Source of the DNA: Pseudomonadota bacterium
GTDB lineage: Bacteria > Pseudomonadota > Alphaproteobacteria > Rhodospirillales > Rhodospirillaceae
Direction: 5' to 3'
DNA: 10,065 nucleotides
NCBI GenBank assembly: GCA_023396465.1
Contig: JAEWWF010000014.1
Span: 1 to 10,065 of the forward strand
Shown here: positions 1 to 7,304 of the stretch, piece by piece
How positions within the stretch are numbered: position 1 is the first letter of the stretch
Layout: each line of letters begins with the position of its first letter
Position numbers and translations under genes: made by a program
The notes under the pieces: generated by a model
Databases searched by the model: none
Told to the model about the DNA's origin: nothing
Seen by the model: the letters and a program-made list of their open reading frames with translations, nothing else

Positions 1-1046
1 AACTCGACGCCGGAAACCGTGCCGCCCTCGGCCAGCACGCGCCTGGGCGCCAGCCAGTGCTTGACGGTGACGCCGTTCACCTGGGCGAACTCCTGCTCCA
101 CCCATGTGGCCGACATCTGCGCCGGGCAGCGGCGGTAGACCAGCGTCACGTCCTCGGCGCCGAGCTTCTTGCTCTGCACCGCCGCATCCACCGCCGTGTT
201 GCCGCCGCCGATGACGACGACGCGGCGGCCGACCGGCAGGGCGGACAGGTCCGGCGCCTGCCGCAGTTCGGCGATGAAATCCACCGCGTTGCGCACGCCG
301 GGAAGGTCTTCGCCCTCCGCCCCCAGCGCATTGACGCCGCCAAGGCCGAGGCCGAGGAACACGGCGTCGAACTGCCGCCGCAGGGCGGTGAGGGTGATGT
401 CGCGGCCGAGCACCATGCCGGTCTGCACGGTGATGCCGCCGATGGCGAGTAGATAGTCGATTTCCTTCTGCGCGAAATCGTCGACGGTCTTGTAGGCGGC
501 GATGCCGTATTCGTTGAGGCCGCCCAGCTTGTCGCGGGCCTCGAACACCGTCACCTCGTGGCCGAGCATGGCCAGCCGGTGCGCCGCCGACAGGCCGGCC
601 GGGCCGCCGCCGACCACGGCGACACGGCGCCCGGTGGGGGCGGCGCGCTCGAACAGCTGGGTGCCGCTGGCGAACAGGGCGTCGGTGGCGTAACGCTGGA
701 GGGCGCCGATCTCCACCGGTTTGTGGCCCTCGGCGTTGCGGACGCACTTGTCCTCGCAGAGAATTTCCGTCGGGCAGACACGGGCGCACATGCCGCCCAT
801 GATGTTGGCCGACAGGATATCGTGGGCCGAGCCCTTGAGGTTGCCGGTCGAGATCTTCCTGATGAAGCTTGGGATGTCGATGCCGGTCGGGCAGGCCTTG
901 ATGCAGGGTGCATCATAGCAGTAGTAGCAGCGGCTGGCTTCGATGACGGCGTTCTTGGCGTCCAGCGGCGGGTGGGCGTCGGCGAAGCCGGCGGCCAGCT
1001 GATCGGCCGGCAGGCGGCCGGGCGTGATGTCTCCCGTGTGGGTCAT
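1..1046 (-). CDS. preT: NAD(P)H-dependent dihydropyrimidine dehydrogenase subunit PreT, 3' part cut by window edge
   Basis: The first 348 residues are visible; the C-terminus lies beyond the left edge. PreT is the flavoprotein half of bacterial PreTA, which reduces uracil and thymine to 5,6-dihydropyrimidines using NAD(P)H (family knowledge). Seen here: an N-terminal cysteine-rich domain with Cys40, 43, 48, 52 and then Cys87, 91, 97, 101, the ligands for two [4Fe-4S] clusters as in glutamate synthase small-subunit-like proteins. An FAD-binding Rossmann motif (VVGGGPAGLSAA, 144-155) and a second NAD(P)-binding motif (VIGGGNTAVDAA, 278-289) follow. The ATG start at 1046 is preceded by GGGGAGA at a good distance. 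The gene lies 73 bp downstream of the M20 hydrolase on the same strand and is probably cotranscribed with it; preA should follow to the left. A generic glutamate synthase small chain is the main alternative, but the CYYCYDAPC motif and the pathway neighbours favour PreT. Confidence 0.92.
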   Translation of the reverse strand, partial: MTHTGDITPGRLPADQLAAGFADAHPPLDAKNAVIEASRCYYCYDAPCIKACPTGIDIPSFIRKISTGNLKGSAHDILSANIMGGMCARVCPTEILCEDKCVRNAEGHKPVEIGALQRYATDALFASGTQLFERAAPTGRRVAVVGGGPAGLSAAHRLAMLGHEVTVFEARDKLGGLNEYGIAAYKTVDDFAQKEIDYLLAIGGITVQTGMVLGRDITLTALRRQFDAVFLGLGLGGVNALGAEGEDLPGVRNAVDFIAELRQAPDLSALPVGRRVVVIGGGNTAVDAAVQSKKLGAEDVTLVYRRCPAQMSATWVEQEFAQVNGVTVKHWLAPRRVLAEGGTVSGVE

Positions 1047-1119
1047 GGGATCTCCCCGTTCCGTGTGTCGGATCGTGTGTCTTGTTATGTCTGTGGGGCC
1101 GGGCAGTGGGGGTGCGGGA

Positions 1120-2391
1120 TCAGGCCGGGGCGGTCTCCTTCACGGTTTCGTTGGCCTTTTGCAGCATGGCGTGCAGCAGCACCTCGCAGCCGGCGGCGAC
1201 CCATTCGGGGGTGGCGTCCTCGACCTCGTTGTGGCTGATGCCGTCGATGCAGGGGATGAAGATCATGGCGGTCGGCGCCACGCCGGCCAGGTAGCAGGCG
1301 TCGTGGCCGGCGCCGGAAACCATGTCGCGGTGACTGAAGCCGCCCTCGGCGACGCCTTTGCGCACGGCGGCGACGCAGCTGGCCTCGAACTTCACCGGCT
1401 TGTAGTAGAAGATCTGCTCCAGTTCGGCGGTCAGGCCGATCTCGCCGGCGATGCGGTCGACCTCGGCACGCAGTTCCTTGTCCATCTCCGCCAGCACGTC
1501 GTCGGAGGGGTGGCGGAAGTCGACGGTGAAGAAGACGCGGCCGGGGATGACGTTGCGGGAGTTGGGATAGACGTTCATCATGCCGACCGTGGCGCAGGCC
1601 AGCGGCGCATGGGAAAGGCCGATGCGGTTGACCGCATCCACCACCCGCGCCGCGCCCAGCAGGGCATCCTTGCGGCGGCTCATGGGGGTCGGGCCGGCGT
1701 GGCTCTCGACGCCGGTGAAGGTCAGTTCGTACCAGCGCTGGCCCTGCGCGTCGGTGACGACGCCGATGGTCTTGTCCTCGGCCTCCAGGATCGGACCCTG
1801 CTCGATGTGAGCCTCGAAATAGGCGCCGACCGGGTGGGTCTTCCAGGAGGGGTCGTCGGGACCGGCGTAGCCGATGCGCGCCAGTTCCTCGCCCATGGTC
1901 TTGCCGTCCTGGTCCTTGCGCGTCAGGCCGTAGTCGACGTCGAACACGCCTGCGAAGACGCCCGAGGCCACCATGGCGGGGGCGAAGCGCGATCCTTCCT
2001 CGTTGGTCCATACGGCCACTTCCACCGGCGCTTCCGTCTCGTAGCCGAGGTCGTTGAGGGTGCGGATCACCTCCAGCCCCGCCAGCACGCCGTAAACGCC
2101 GTCGAACCGCCCGCCGGTCGGCTGGCTGTCGAGGTGGGAGCCGGTCATGACCGGCGGCAGGGCCGGGTTCTTGCCCTCGCGGCGGGCGAAGATGTTGCCC
2201 ATGCGATCGACGCGGATGGTGCAGCCGGCGTCCTTGCACCACTGCACGAACAGGTCGCGACCCTGGCGGTCGAGGTCGGTCAACGCCAGCCGGCAGACGC
2301 CGCCCTTGGGCGTGGCGCCGATCTTGGCCATCTCCATCAGGCTGTCCCACAGGCGCGGGCCGTTGATCTTCAGGTTGGGAAGGGCAGTCAT
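1120..2391 (-). CDS. M20-family beta-ureidopropionase / N-carbamoyl-L-amino acid hydrolase
   Basis: A 423-residue Zn/Mn-dependent amidohydrolase of the hydantoinase/carbamoylase branch of M20 peptidases (AmaB, HyuC and PydC type). In this setting it most likely hydrolyses N-carbamoyl-beta-alanine (and the 2-methyl form from thymine) to the beta-amino acid, CO2 and ammonia, the third step of reductive pyrimidine breakdown. Visible metal and catalytic residues are: GSHLDS (His86), RFDG (Asp97), TNEEGSRF (Glu131/Glu132), AHIEQGP (His195), ESHAGPTPM (His231) and DGISHNEVE (His387). The lid/dimerisation domain lies roughly at 210-330. I chose the ATG at 2391 rather than an upstream ATG at 2541: the extra 50 residues are Pro/Arg-rich and non-conserved, the family start is near MTALPNLKING, and AGGGAGC-like purines sit about 10 nt upstream. 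preT follows 73 bp downstream. The exact substrate (beta-ureidopropionate versus carbamoyl-alpha-amino acids) is inferred from context. Confidence 0.9.
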   Translation of the reverse strand: MTALPNLKINGPRLWDSLMEMAKIGATPKGGVCRLALTDLDRQGRDLFVQWCKDAGCTIRVDRMGNIFARREGKNPALPPVMTGSHLDSQPTGGRFDGVYGVLAGLEVIRTLNDLGYETEAPVEVAVWTNEEGSRFAPAMVASGVFAGVFDVDYGLTRKDQDGKTMGEELARIGYAGPDDPSWKTHPVGAYFEAHIEQGPILEAEDKTIGVVTDAQGQRWYELTFTGVESHAGPTPMSRRKDALLGAARVVDAVNRIGLSHAPLACATVGMMNVYPNSRNVIPGRVFFTVDFRHPSDDVLAEMDKELRAEVDRIAGEIGLTAELEQIFYYKPVKFEASCVAAVRKGVAEGGFSHRDMVSGAGHDACYLAGVAPTAMIFIPCIDGISHNEVEDATPEWVAAGCEVLLHAMLQKANETVKETAPA

Positions 2392-2836
2392 CTCGGTTCT
2401 GCTCCCTGGTGTGTCGGGGGGCGGACACGGCGCGGCCTTGCGGGCAAACGCCAGGGGTCGCGGCCAATGCATCGGCCACGGCGGACGGGGCGCCGGTGAA
2501 ATGCGCAAACACTCCCTCGACGCGGCTTGCCCGTGTGGCAAGCGCGGCAGGAGGCGGCATCATGGGCCACCGGCGCGAAGGCAGGATCAGGCGACGGCCA
2601 TCACGGCCGGGCCCGCCTGGCGCGGATCTAGGGTCTGAAGCTGGTACTGGCGTTGGTGTGGCGCATATCCGTCTCCCAGTAGCGCCGCCCCGGCCGACCC
2701 CGGGGTGGTGGTGTTGCAGGTGGCAGTTGCTCCGCCTTCCCCGCGACGTTCCTTCGTCGGCCCGCCGGCGCCTCCCTTAGGGCCGGTGGACACGGGCTCT
2801 TGTGTATGGTTTTTGTGGTCAAGGCCCGTTGTCGAC
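2392..2836 (-). promoter_or_regulatory. Long GC-rich untranslated leader of the pyrimidine-catabolism operon, possibly structured RNA
   Basis: About 445 bases separate the predicted transcription start (near 2836) from the M20 hydrolase start codon, and no convincing gene is found in any frame; the short open frames are low-complexity Pro/Arg/Ala shadows. The stretch can form several hairpins: 2762-2789 (8-bp arms, one mismatch), 2744-2759 (CGACG/CGTCG, 6-nt loop), 2685-2708 (9-bp arms, one mismatch, 6-nt loop), 2645-2681 (TACTGG/CCAGTA, 25-nt loop) and 2525-2543 (GCTTGCC/GGCAAGC, 5-nt loop). I could not match it to a known riboswitch. In GC-rich DNA some hairpins are expected by chance, so a regulatory function is a hypothesis. 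It could also hold a decayed gene. Confidence 0.35.
2525..2543 (-). other. Perfect 7-bp hairpin in the leader upstream of the M20 hydrolase
   Basis: Arms GCTTGCC and GGCAAGC enclose a 5-nt loop, and the flanking CGC/GCG can extend the stem past a one-base bulge. It lies about 135 bp upstream of the hydrolase start codon and no run of T follows it, so it is not a classical intrinsic terminator. It may be part of a folded leader. Confidence 0.4.
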
Positions 2837-2842
2837 GGTTCA

Positions 2843-2872
2843 ATGCTAGTCATCTCCTGACCGATCGGTCAA
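2843..2872 (-). promoter_or_regulatory. Predicted sigma70-type promoter of the hydrolase-preT operon
   Basis: On the minus strand TTGACC (2872-2867) and TAGCAT (2848-2843) are separated by 18 bases. The -35 matches 5 of 6 and the -10 matches 4 of 6 consensus positions. The -35 hexamer is one half of the TGACCGATCGGTCA palindrome, so a bound repressor would block it. Predicted start of transcription is near 2836. This is the only good promoter I see between the two divergent genes, but it is unproven. Confidence 0.5.
2858..2871. promoter_or_regulatory. Perfect 14-bp palindromic operator, probable site of the RutR-like regulator
   Basis: TGACCGATCGGTCA is a perfect inverted repeat placed 36 bp upstream of the TetR-family ATG and over the -35 of the divergent catabolic operon. 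The E. coli RutR consensus (from memory, TTGACCANNTGGTCAA) has the same GACC/GGTC arms; the flanks here are CTGACC and GGTCAA. The position suggests repression of the catabolic operon, probably with autoregulation, relieved by a pyrimidine-derived ligand. Confidence 0.65.
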
Positions 2873-2907
2873 GATAGGAAGTGAGCAATTTGGTGGGAAA
2901 AAACGCC

Positions 2908-3549
2908 ATGTCCGCGCCGGTGAAAACCCTGCCGGGAACAAGAAAATCGGCCATCCGGCAGGAGAACCAGGCGCATATCCTGCTGGCGGCCGAAAAGGTG
3001 TTTGCCGAATACGGCTATAAGGGGGCGACGACCGGCCTGATTGCCGAAGTGGCGGGTGTGCCGAAGGCCAACGTGCACTATTATTTCGGCACCAAGGAAA
3101 ACTTGTACCGCCATGTGCTGGAAGACATCGTCGCCACCTGGTTCGCGGCGGCGGCGGAGTTCGATTCGCTTGATGATCCGGAGGCGGCCATCAGCCACTA
3201 CGTGCGGCTGAAGCTGCGGCTGTCGAAGGAACGGCCGATGGGATCGAAGGTCTTCGCCAACGAGATCATCCACGGCGCCCCGCACCTCATCGGCTACCTT
3301 CAGACCACCCTGCGGCAATGGGCCGACGCCAAGGCGGCGGTGATCGAACGCTGGGCGGAGCAGGGCAAGATCCGCCCGGTGGACCCGCGCCACCTGCTGT
3401 TCATGATCTGGGCAACGACGCAGACCTACGCCGATTTCGGCGTCCAGGTGACGGCGGTGCTGGGCGTGGAGGAACTGACCGACGCCGACTACGAACGGGC
3501 GGCGGAAACGCTGACGACGGTCATCCTGCGCGGCCTGCTGGCCGGTTGA
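2908..3549 (+). CDS. RutR-like TetR-family transcriptional regulator of pyrimidine catabolism
   Basis: A 213-residue TetR-family repressor resembling E. coli RutR, the uracil/thymine-responsive regulator. The N-terminal helix-turn-helix spans about residues 28-66 (TTGLIAEVAGVPKANVHYYF at 41-60 and then KENLY). The C-terminal block HLLFMIWATTQTYADF (162-177) closely follows the RutR segment around its ligand-pocket Trp and Gln (recalled, not aligned). I chose the ATG at 2908 because MSAPVKT...GTRKSA then lines up with the RutR N-terminus (MTQGAVKT...GKRSRA), and GGTGGGA lies upstream. A longer in-frame GTG start at 2881 would add 9 residues but has AGGAA directly abutting it. The gene is divergent from the hydrolase-preT operon with the palindrome at 2858-2871 between them, so it probably represses that operon and itself. 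The ligand (uracil, thymine or a dihydro/carbamoyl intermediate) is not shown by the sequence. Confidence 0.88.
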   Translation: MSAPVKTLPGTRKSAIRQENQAHILLAAEKVFAEYGYKGATTGLIAEVAGVPKANVHYYFGTKENLYRHVLEDIVATWFAAAAEFDSLDDPEAAISHYVRLKLRLSKERPMGSKVFANEIIHGAPHLIGYLQTTLRQWADAKAAVIERWAEQGKIRPVDPRHLLFMIWATTQTYADFGVQVTAVLGVEELTDADYERAAETLTTVILRGLLAG

Positions 3550-3565
3550 AGGTGGACCGGGGCGC

Positions 3566-3594
3566 TTGAAATCAACACCTGGCGTCGATAGGGT
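3566..3594 (+). promoter_or_regulatory. Weak candidate promoter for the sulfotransferase
   Basis: TTGAAA (3566-3571) and TAGGGT (3589-3594) are 17 bases apart. The -35 is good (5 of 6), the -10 poor (3 of 6). It lies between the TetR stop and the sulfotransferase start. Read-through from the regulator gene is equally possible. Confidence 0.25.
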
Positions 3595-3616
3595 CTCCCC
3601 AAGGGACAAGGGGAGA
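3594..3616 (+). promoter_or_regulatory. Hairpin covering the ribosome binding site of the sulfotransferase
   Basis: TCTCCCC (3594-3600) and GGGGAGA (3610-3616) form a perfect 7-bp stem with a 9-nt loop. The right arm is the Shine-Dalgarno sequence (GGGGAGAG) that serves the TTG start 8 bases further on, so the fold would hide the ribosome binding site. No T run follows, so a terminator for the regulator gene is unlikely. Confidence 0.45.
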
Positions 3617-3624
3617 GATAAATC

Positions 3625-4395
3625 TTGAGTCACGTCGGGTTGTTGATCGGGGGAGTGCAGAAGTCTGGGACCACCACCCTGCATTATTTTGTCAGTCAGC
3701 TTCAAGGTGTGGCTCCACCGACGACGAAGAAGGAACTGCACTTCTTCGACAACGAGTCTCTCGACTGGTCTGCCCCTGATTATGGGCGCCTTCATGCACC
3801 CTTCGCCAGCCTTGACCCGGACTGGCTGTGGTATGAGAGCACGCCCATCACGATCTATTGGCCTGGAGCCTTGGAGCGGGTGCGTGCCTACAACCCGGAC
3901 ATGAAGCTCATCTTCATCTTCCGCGATCCCGTGCGGCGGGCATTTTCCCATTGGGCCCGGCAGTGGGCGCAGGGGAGGGAAGACCATACCTTCAAACAAG
4001 CAATCCTGGCGGAGGACGAGCGTCTGAACTTGGGGCCGGGGCATCCGAACTGGCGGCGTAAAAGCTATCGGAGGCGGGGGCGCTACGGGGAGCAGCTTGA
4101 GCGTGCCCTGAAGATATTTGATCGCGACCAGATGCTGCTTTTGACCCTGGATGAGCTGATGTCGGATTCCGCCAGTGTCTTGCGACGGATCGCCGCCTTC
4201 ACGGGTACTCGCCTTCCCGAGCAACCGCAACTCGACCTTCATCTCAATGCGCGGCTGAATATCGACGTGCCGTCGCGGCTTGAGGACGACGACATCGCTT
4301 TCCTGAGCGAGCGTCTGCGCGACGACATGGCTCTTTTCGCCTCGCTATCGAACCTCGACATCTCGACGTGGCTTGCCTGCACCGGGCCGTGCTGA
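3625..4395 (+). CDS. PAPS-dependent sulfotransferase family protein
   Basis: A 256-residue cytoplasmic sulfotransferase-fold protein of the type related to heparan-sulfate sulfotransferases. Such enzymes move sulfate from PAPS to a hydroxyl or amino group of a glycan, lipid or small molecule; the acceptor here is unknown. Seen: the 5'-phosphosulfate loop GVQKSGTTTLH (10-20), the family-typical KKELHFF block (35-41) and the 3'-phosphate motif IFRDPVRRAFSHW (98-110). There is no signal peptide or membrane segment. The start is TTG at 3625 with a strong GGGGAGAG 7 bases before it; no ATG lies before residue 93, which would remove the PAPS loop. Third codon positions are clearly less G/C-biased than in neighbouring genes (for example cat, tat, ttt, agt, ctt, caa, ggt and gct cluster at residues 20-30), suggesting acquisition by transfer. 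It has no evident link to pyrimidine catabolism and faces mmsA convergently. Confidence 0.85.
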   Translation: MSHVGLLIGGVQKSGTTTLHYFVSQLQGVAPPTTKKELHFFDNESLDWSAPDYGRLHAPFASLDPDWLWYESTPITIYWPGALERVRAYNPDMKLIFIFRDPVRRAFSHWARQWAQGREDHTFKQAILAEDERLNLGPGHPNWRRKSYRRRGRYGEQLERALKIFDRDQMLLLTLDELMSDSASVLRRIAAFTGTRLPEQPQLDLHLNARLNIDVPSRLEDDDIAFLSERLRDDMALFASLSNLDISTWLACTGPC

Positions 4396-4420
4396 CAGGC
4401 ATTGACCGATGAGCACAAAG

Positions 4421-4449
4421 CGGCCCGCGCCGGGGCAGGGCGCGGGCCG
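4421..4449 (-). terminator. Probable terminator of the aminotransferase-ald-mmsA operon
   Basis: A perfect 11-bp stem (CGGCCCGCGCC / GGCGCGGGCCG) with a 7-nt loop lies between the convergent sulfotransferase and mmsA. On the minus strand the stem is followed by CTTTGTG, a short T-rich tail, so it best fits termination of mmsA transcription. It starts 25 bp after the sulfotransferase stop and may work in both directions. Confidence 0.6.
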
Positions 4450-4495
4450 TGAGGTTGGGCGCGGGGTGATGCCGGACCCCGTGCCGGTTGCCGGA

Positions 4496-4536
4496 CGCCG
4501 CAGGCGTCACCTGTTTTATGGTCGGCGCCGCAGGCG

Positions 4537-4540
<4 letters not shown>
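4496..4540. repeat. Short 15-bp direct repeat at the mmsA stop codon
   Basis: CGCCGCAGGCGTCAC occurs at 4496-4510 and again at 4526-4540, 30 bp apart. The second copy contains the mmsA stop codon (TCA on the plus strand, 4537-4539). Each copy can fold on itself around GCA (GACGCC-GCA-GGCGTC in the first). It looks like a small local duplication of the gene's 3' end. Confidence 0.6.
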
Positions 4541-6027
<1,487 letters not shown>

Positions 6028-6055
6028 GTGGGTCCTCCCTGGGGGTTTTCTTGCG

Positions 6056-7174
6056 TCAGGCCGCGATGGCTTTTTCGGCCGCGGTCAGGTCGTAGCCCAG
6101 CGCCTCGGCGACGGCGGGGTGGGTGATCTCGCCATGGCAGACGTTGAGGCCGTTCATCAGGTGCGGGTCGTCGGCCAGCGCCTGCCGCCAGCCCTTGTCC
6201 GCCAGCGCCAGGGCGAAGGGCAGGGTGGCGTTGTTCAGCGCCAAGGTGGACGTGCGGGCCACACCGCCCGGCATGTTGGCGACGCAGTAATGCACGATGT
6301 CGTCGACGATGTAGGTCGGGTCGGCATGGGTGGTGGGCCTGGAGGTCTCGAAGCACCCGCCCTGGTCGATGGCGACGTCGACCACCACCGCGCCCTTGCG
6401 CATCTTCGACAGCATGGCGCGGTCCACCAGTTTGGGGGCGGAGGCGCCCGGCACCAGCACGGCGCCGATCACCAGATCGGCCCGACAGACATACTCCTCC
6501 ACCGCGTCGCGGGTGGCGTATATGGTCTGCATGCGACCGCCGAACATCAAATCCAGCTCTTTCAGGCGATTGACCGACTTGTCGAGGACGATCACCTCGG
6601 CCTCCACGCCCATGGCCATCTTGGCGGCATGGGTGCCGACCACGCCGCCGCCGAGGATCACCACGGAGCCCGACGGCACGCCCGGCACGCCGCCCAGCAG
6701 CACGCCGCGGCCACCGGCCGATTTCTCCAGGGCGCGGGCGCCGGCCTGGATGGACATACGGCCCGCCACTTCCGACATGGGCGCCAGCAGCGGCAGGCCG
6801 CCGCGGGCGTCGGTGACGGTTTCATAGGCGACGGCGACGCAGCCCGACTCCTTCAGCAGCCGCGCCTGCTCCGGGTCCGGGGCGAGATGCAGATAGGTGA
6901 ACAGCAGTTGCCCCGGCCGCAGCATGTGGCACTCGTGCGGCTGCGGTTCCTTGACCTTCACCACAATCTCGGCCTTGGCGAAAATCTCCTCCGGCGTGTC
7001 GACGATGCGGGCGCCGGCCGCTTCGTAGGCCGCGTCGGTGAGCGCGATGGCCCCGCCGGCATTGGCCTGGACCATCACCTCGTGCCCGTGGTGAACCAGT
7101 TCACGCACGCTGGCCGGGGTGAGGCCCACCCGATACTCGTGGTTCTTGATTTCCTTCGGAACGCCAATGAGCAT
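6056..7174 (-). CDS. ald: Alanine dehydrogenase (NAD-dependent)
   Basis: A 372-residue full-length alanine dehydrogenase, which interconverts L-alanine and pyruvate plus ammonia with NAD+/NADH in the cytoplasm, usually as a hexamer. The key residues are present at the standard numbering of the Mycobacterium enzyme: Arg15 and Lys75 (pyruvate binding), His96 and Asp270 (catalysis). The nucleotide motif LGGGVVGTHAAKMA (174-187) opens the NAD-binding domain, and the N-terminus MLIGVPKEIKNHEYRVGLTP is typical. The start is ATG at 7174. Between the aminotransferase and mmsA its logical role is to recycle the L-alanine made from pyruvate during beta-alanine transamination, regenerating the amino acceptor and releasing ammonium (inference). 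It is separated from the upstream aminotransferase by 130 bp containing a large inverted repeat, which may set a lower or separate expression level. Confidence 0.96.
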   Translation of the reverse strand: MLIGVPKEIKNHEYRVGLTPASVRELVHHGHEVMVQANAGGAIALTDAAYEAAGARIVDTPEEIFAKAEIVVKVKEPQPHECHMLRPGQLLFTYLHLAPDPEQARLLKESGCVAVAYETVTDARGGLPLLAPMSEVAGRMSIQAGARALEKSAGGRGVLLGGVPGVPSGSVVILGGGVVGTHAAKMAMGVEAEVIVLDKSVNRLKELDLMFGGRMQTIYATRDAVEEYVCRADLVIGAVLVPGASAPKLVDRAMLSKMRKGAVVVDVAIDQGGCFETSRPTTHADPTYIVDDIVHYCVANMPGGVARTSTLALNNATLPFALALADKGWRQALADDPHLMNGLNVCHGEITHPAVAEALGYDLTAAEKAIAA

Positions 7175-7199
7175 GAGTCAACTCCCTGCCGGTTTTGGG

Positions 7200-7293
7200 A
7201 GCCACCAAGACACCAAGTACACCAAGACGGCGGGACCAGATGATGACAGTGCGGCCTGCACGACCTCTTGGTGTTCTTGGTGCCTTGGTGGCT
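7200..7293. repeat. 28-bp imperfect inverted repeat made of CACCAAG units
   Basis: Arms 7200-7227 and 7266-7293 match at 26 of 28 positions as an inverted repeat around a 38-nt spacer. Each arm holds three CACCAAG-type units spaced 8 to 9 bp apart (CCACCAAG, CACCAAG, CACCAAG; the other arm carries the complement CTTGGTG). It fills most of the 130-bp gap between the aminotransferase stop and the ald start. It would form a long mRNA hairpin and may be an interspersed intergenic repeat, an mRNA stabiliser or a partial terminator. No T run follows on the minus strand. Confidence 0.85.
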
Positions 7294-7304
7294 GAGCCGT
7301 TTAC

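Noticed and set aside
1024..2499. Long plus-strand open frame (491 codons) opposite the M20 hydrolase and preT
   Set aside because: It is antisense to well-supported enzymes, has His/Gly/Ala/Asp-rich composition typical of reverse-complement frames in GC-rich DNA, and no recognisable domain.
2392..2541. N-terminal extension of the M20 hydrolase from an ATG at 2541
   Set aside because: The added 50 residues are Pro/Arg-rich without resemblance to the family, and the ATG at 2391 gives the usual family length.
2641..2789. Cobalamin riboswitch in the minus-strand leader (GGGAAGGC and GGGAGAC stretches caught the eye)
   Set aside because: The core elements I would require, such as the GGTG-AA-TCC segment, the CCCCGCAACTGT box and a proper B12 box in the right order, are missing, and the pathway gives no reason for B12 control.
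2587..2853. Small minus-strand open frames (88 and 71 codons) in the intergenic region
   Set aside because: Their starts lie upstream of the likely transcription start, the 88-codon frame has its purine stretch directly against the ATG, and the predicted peptides are low-complexity without motifs.
4402..4410. TTGACCGAT after the sulfotransferase stop, matching one half of the RutR-like operator
   Set aside because: The second half-site is absent and the location between convergent gene ends makes regulation unlikely; a 9-bp match can occur by chance.
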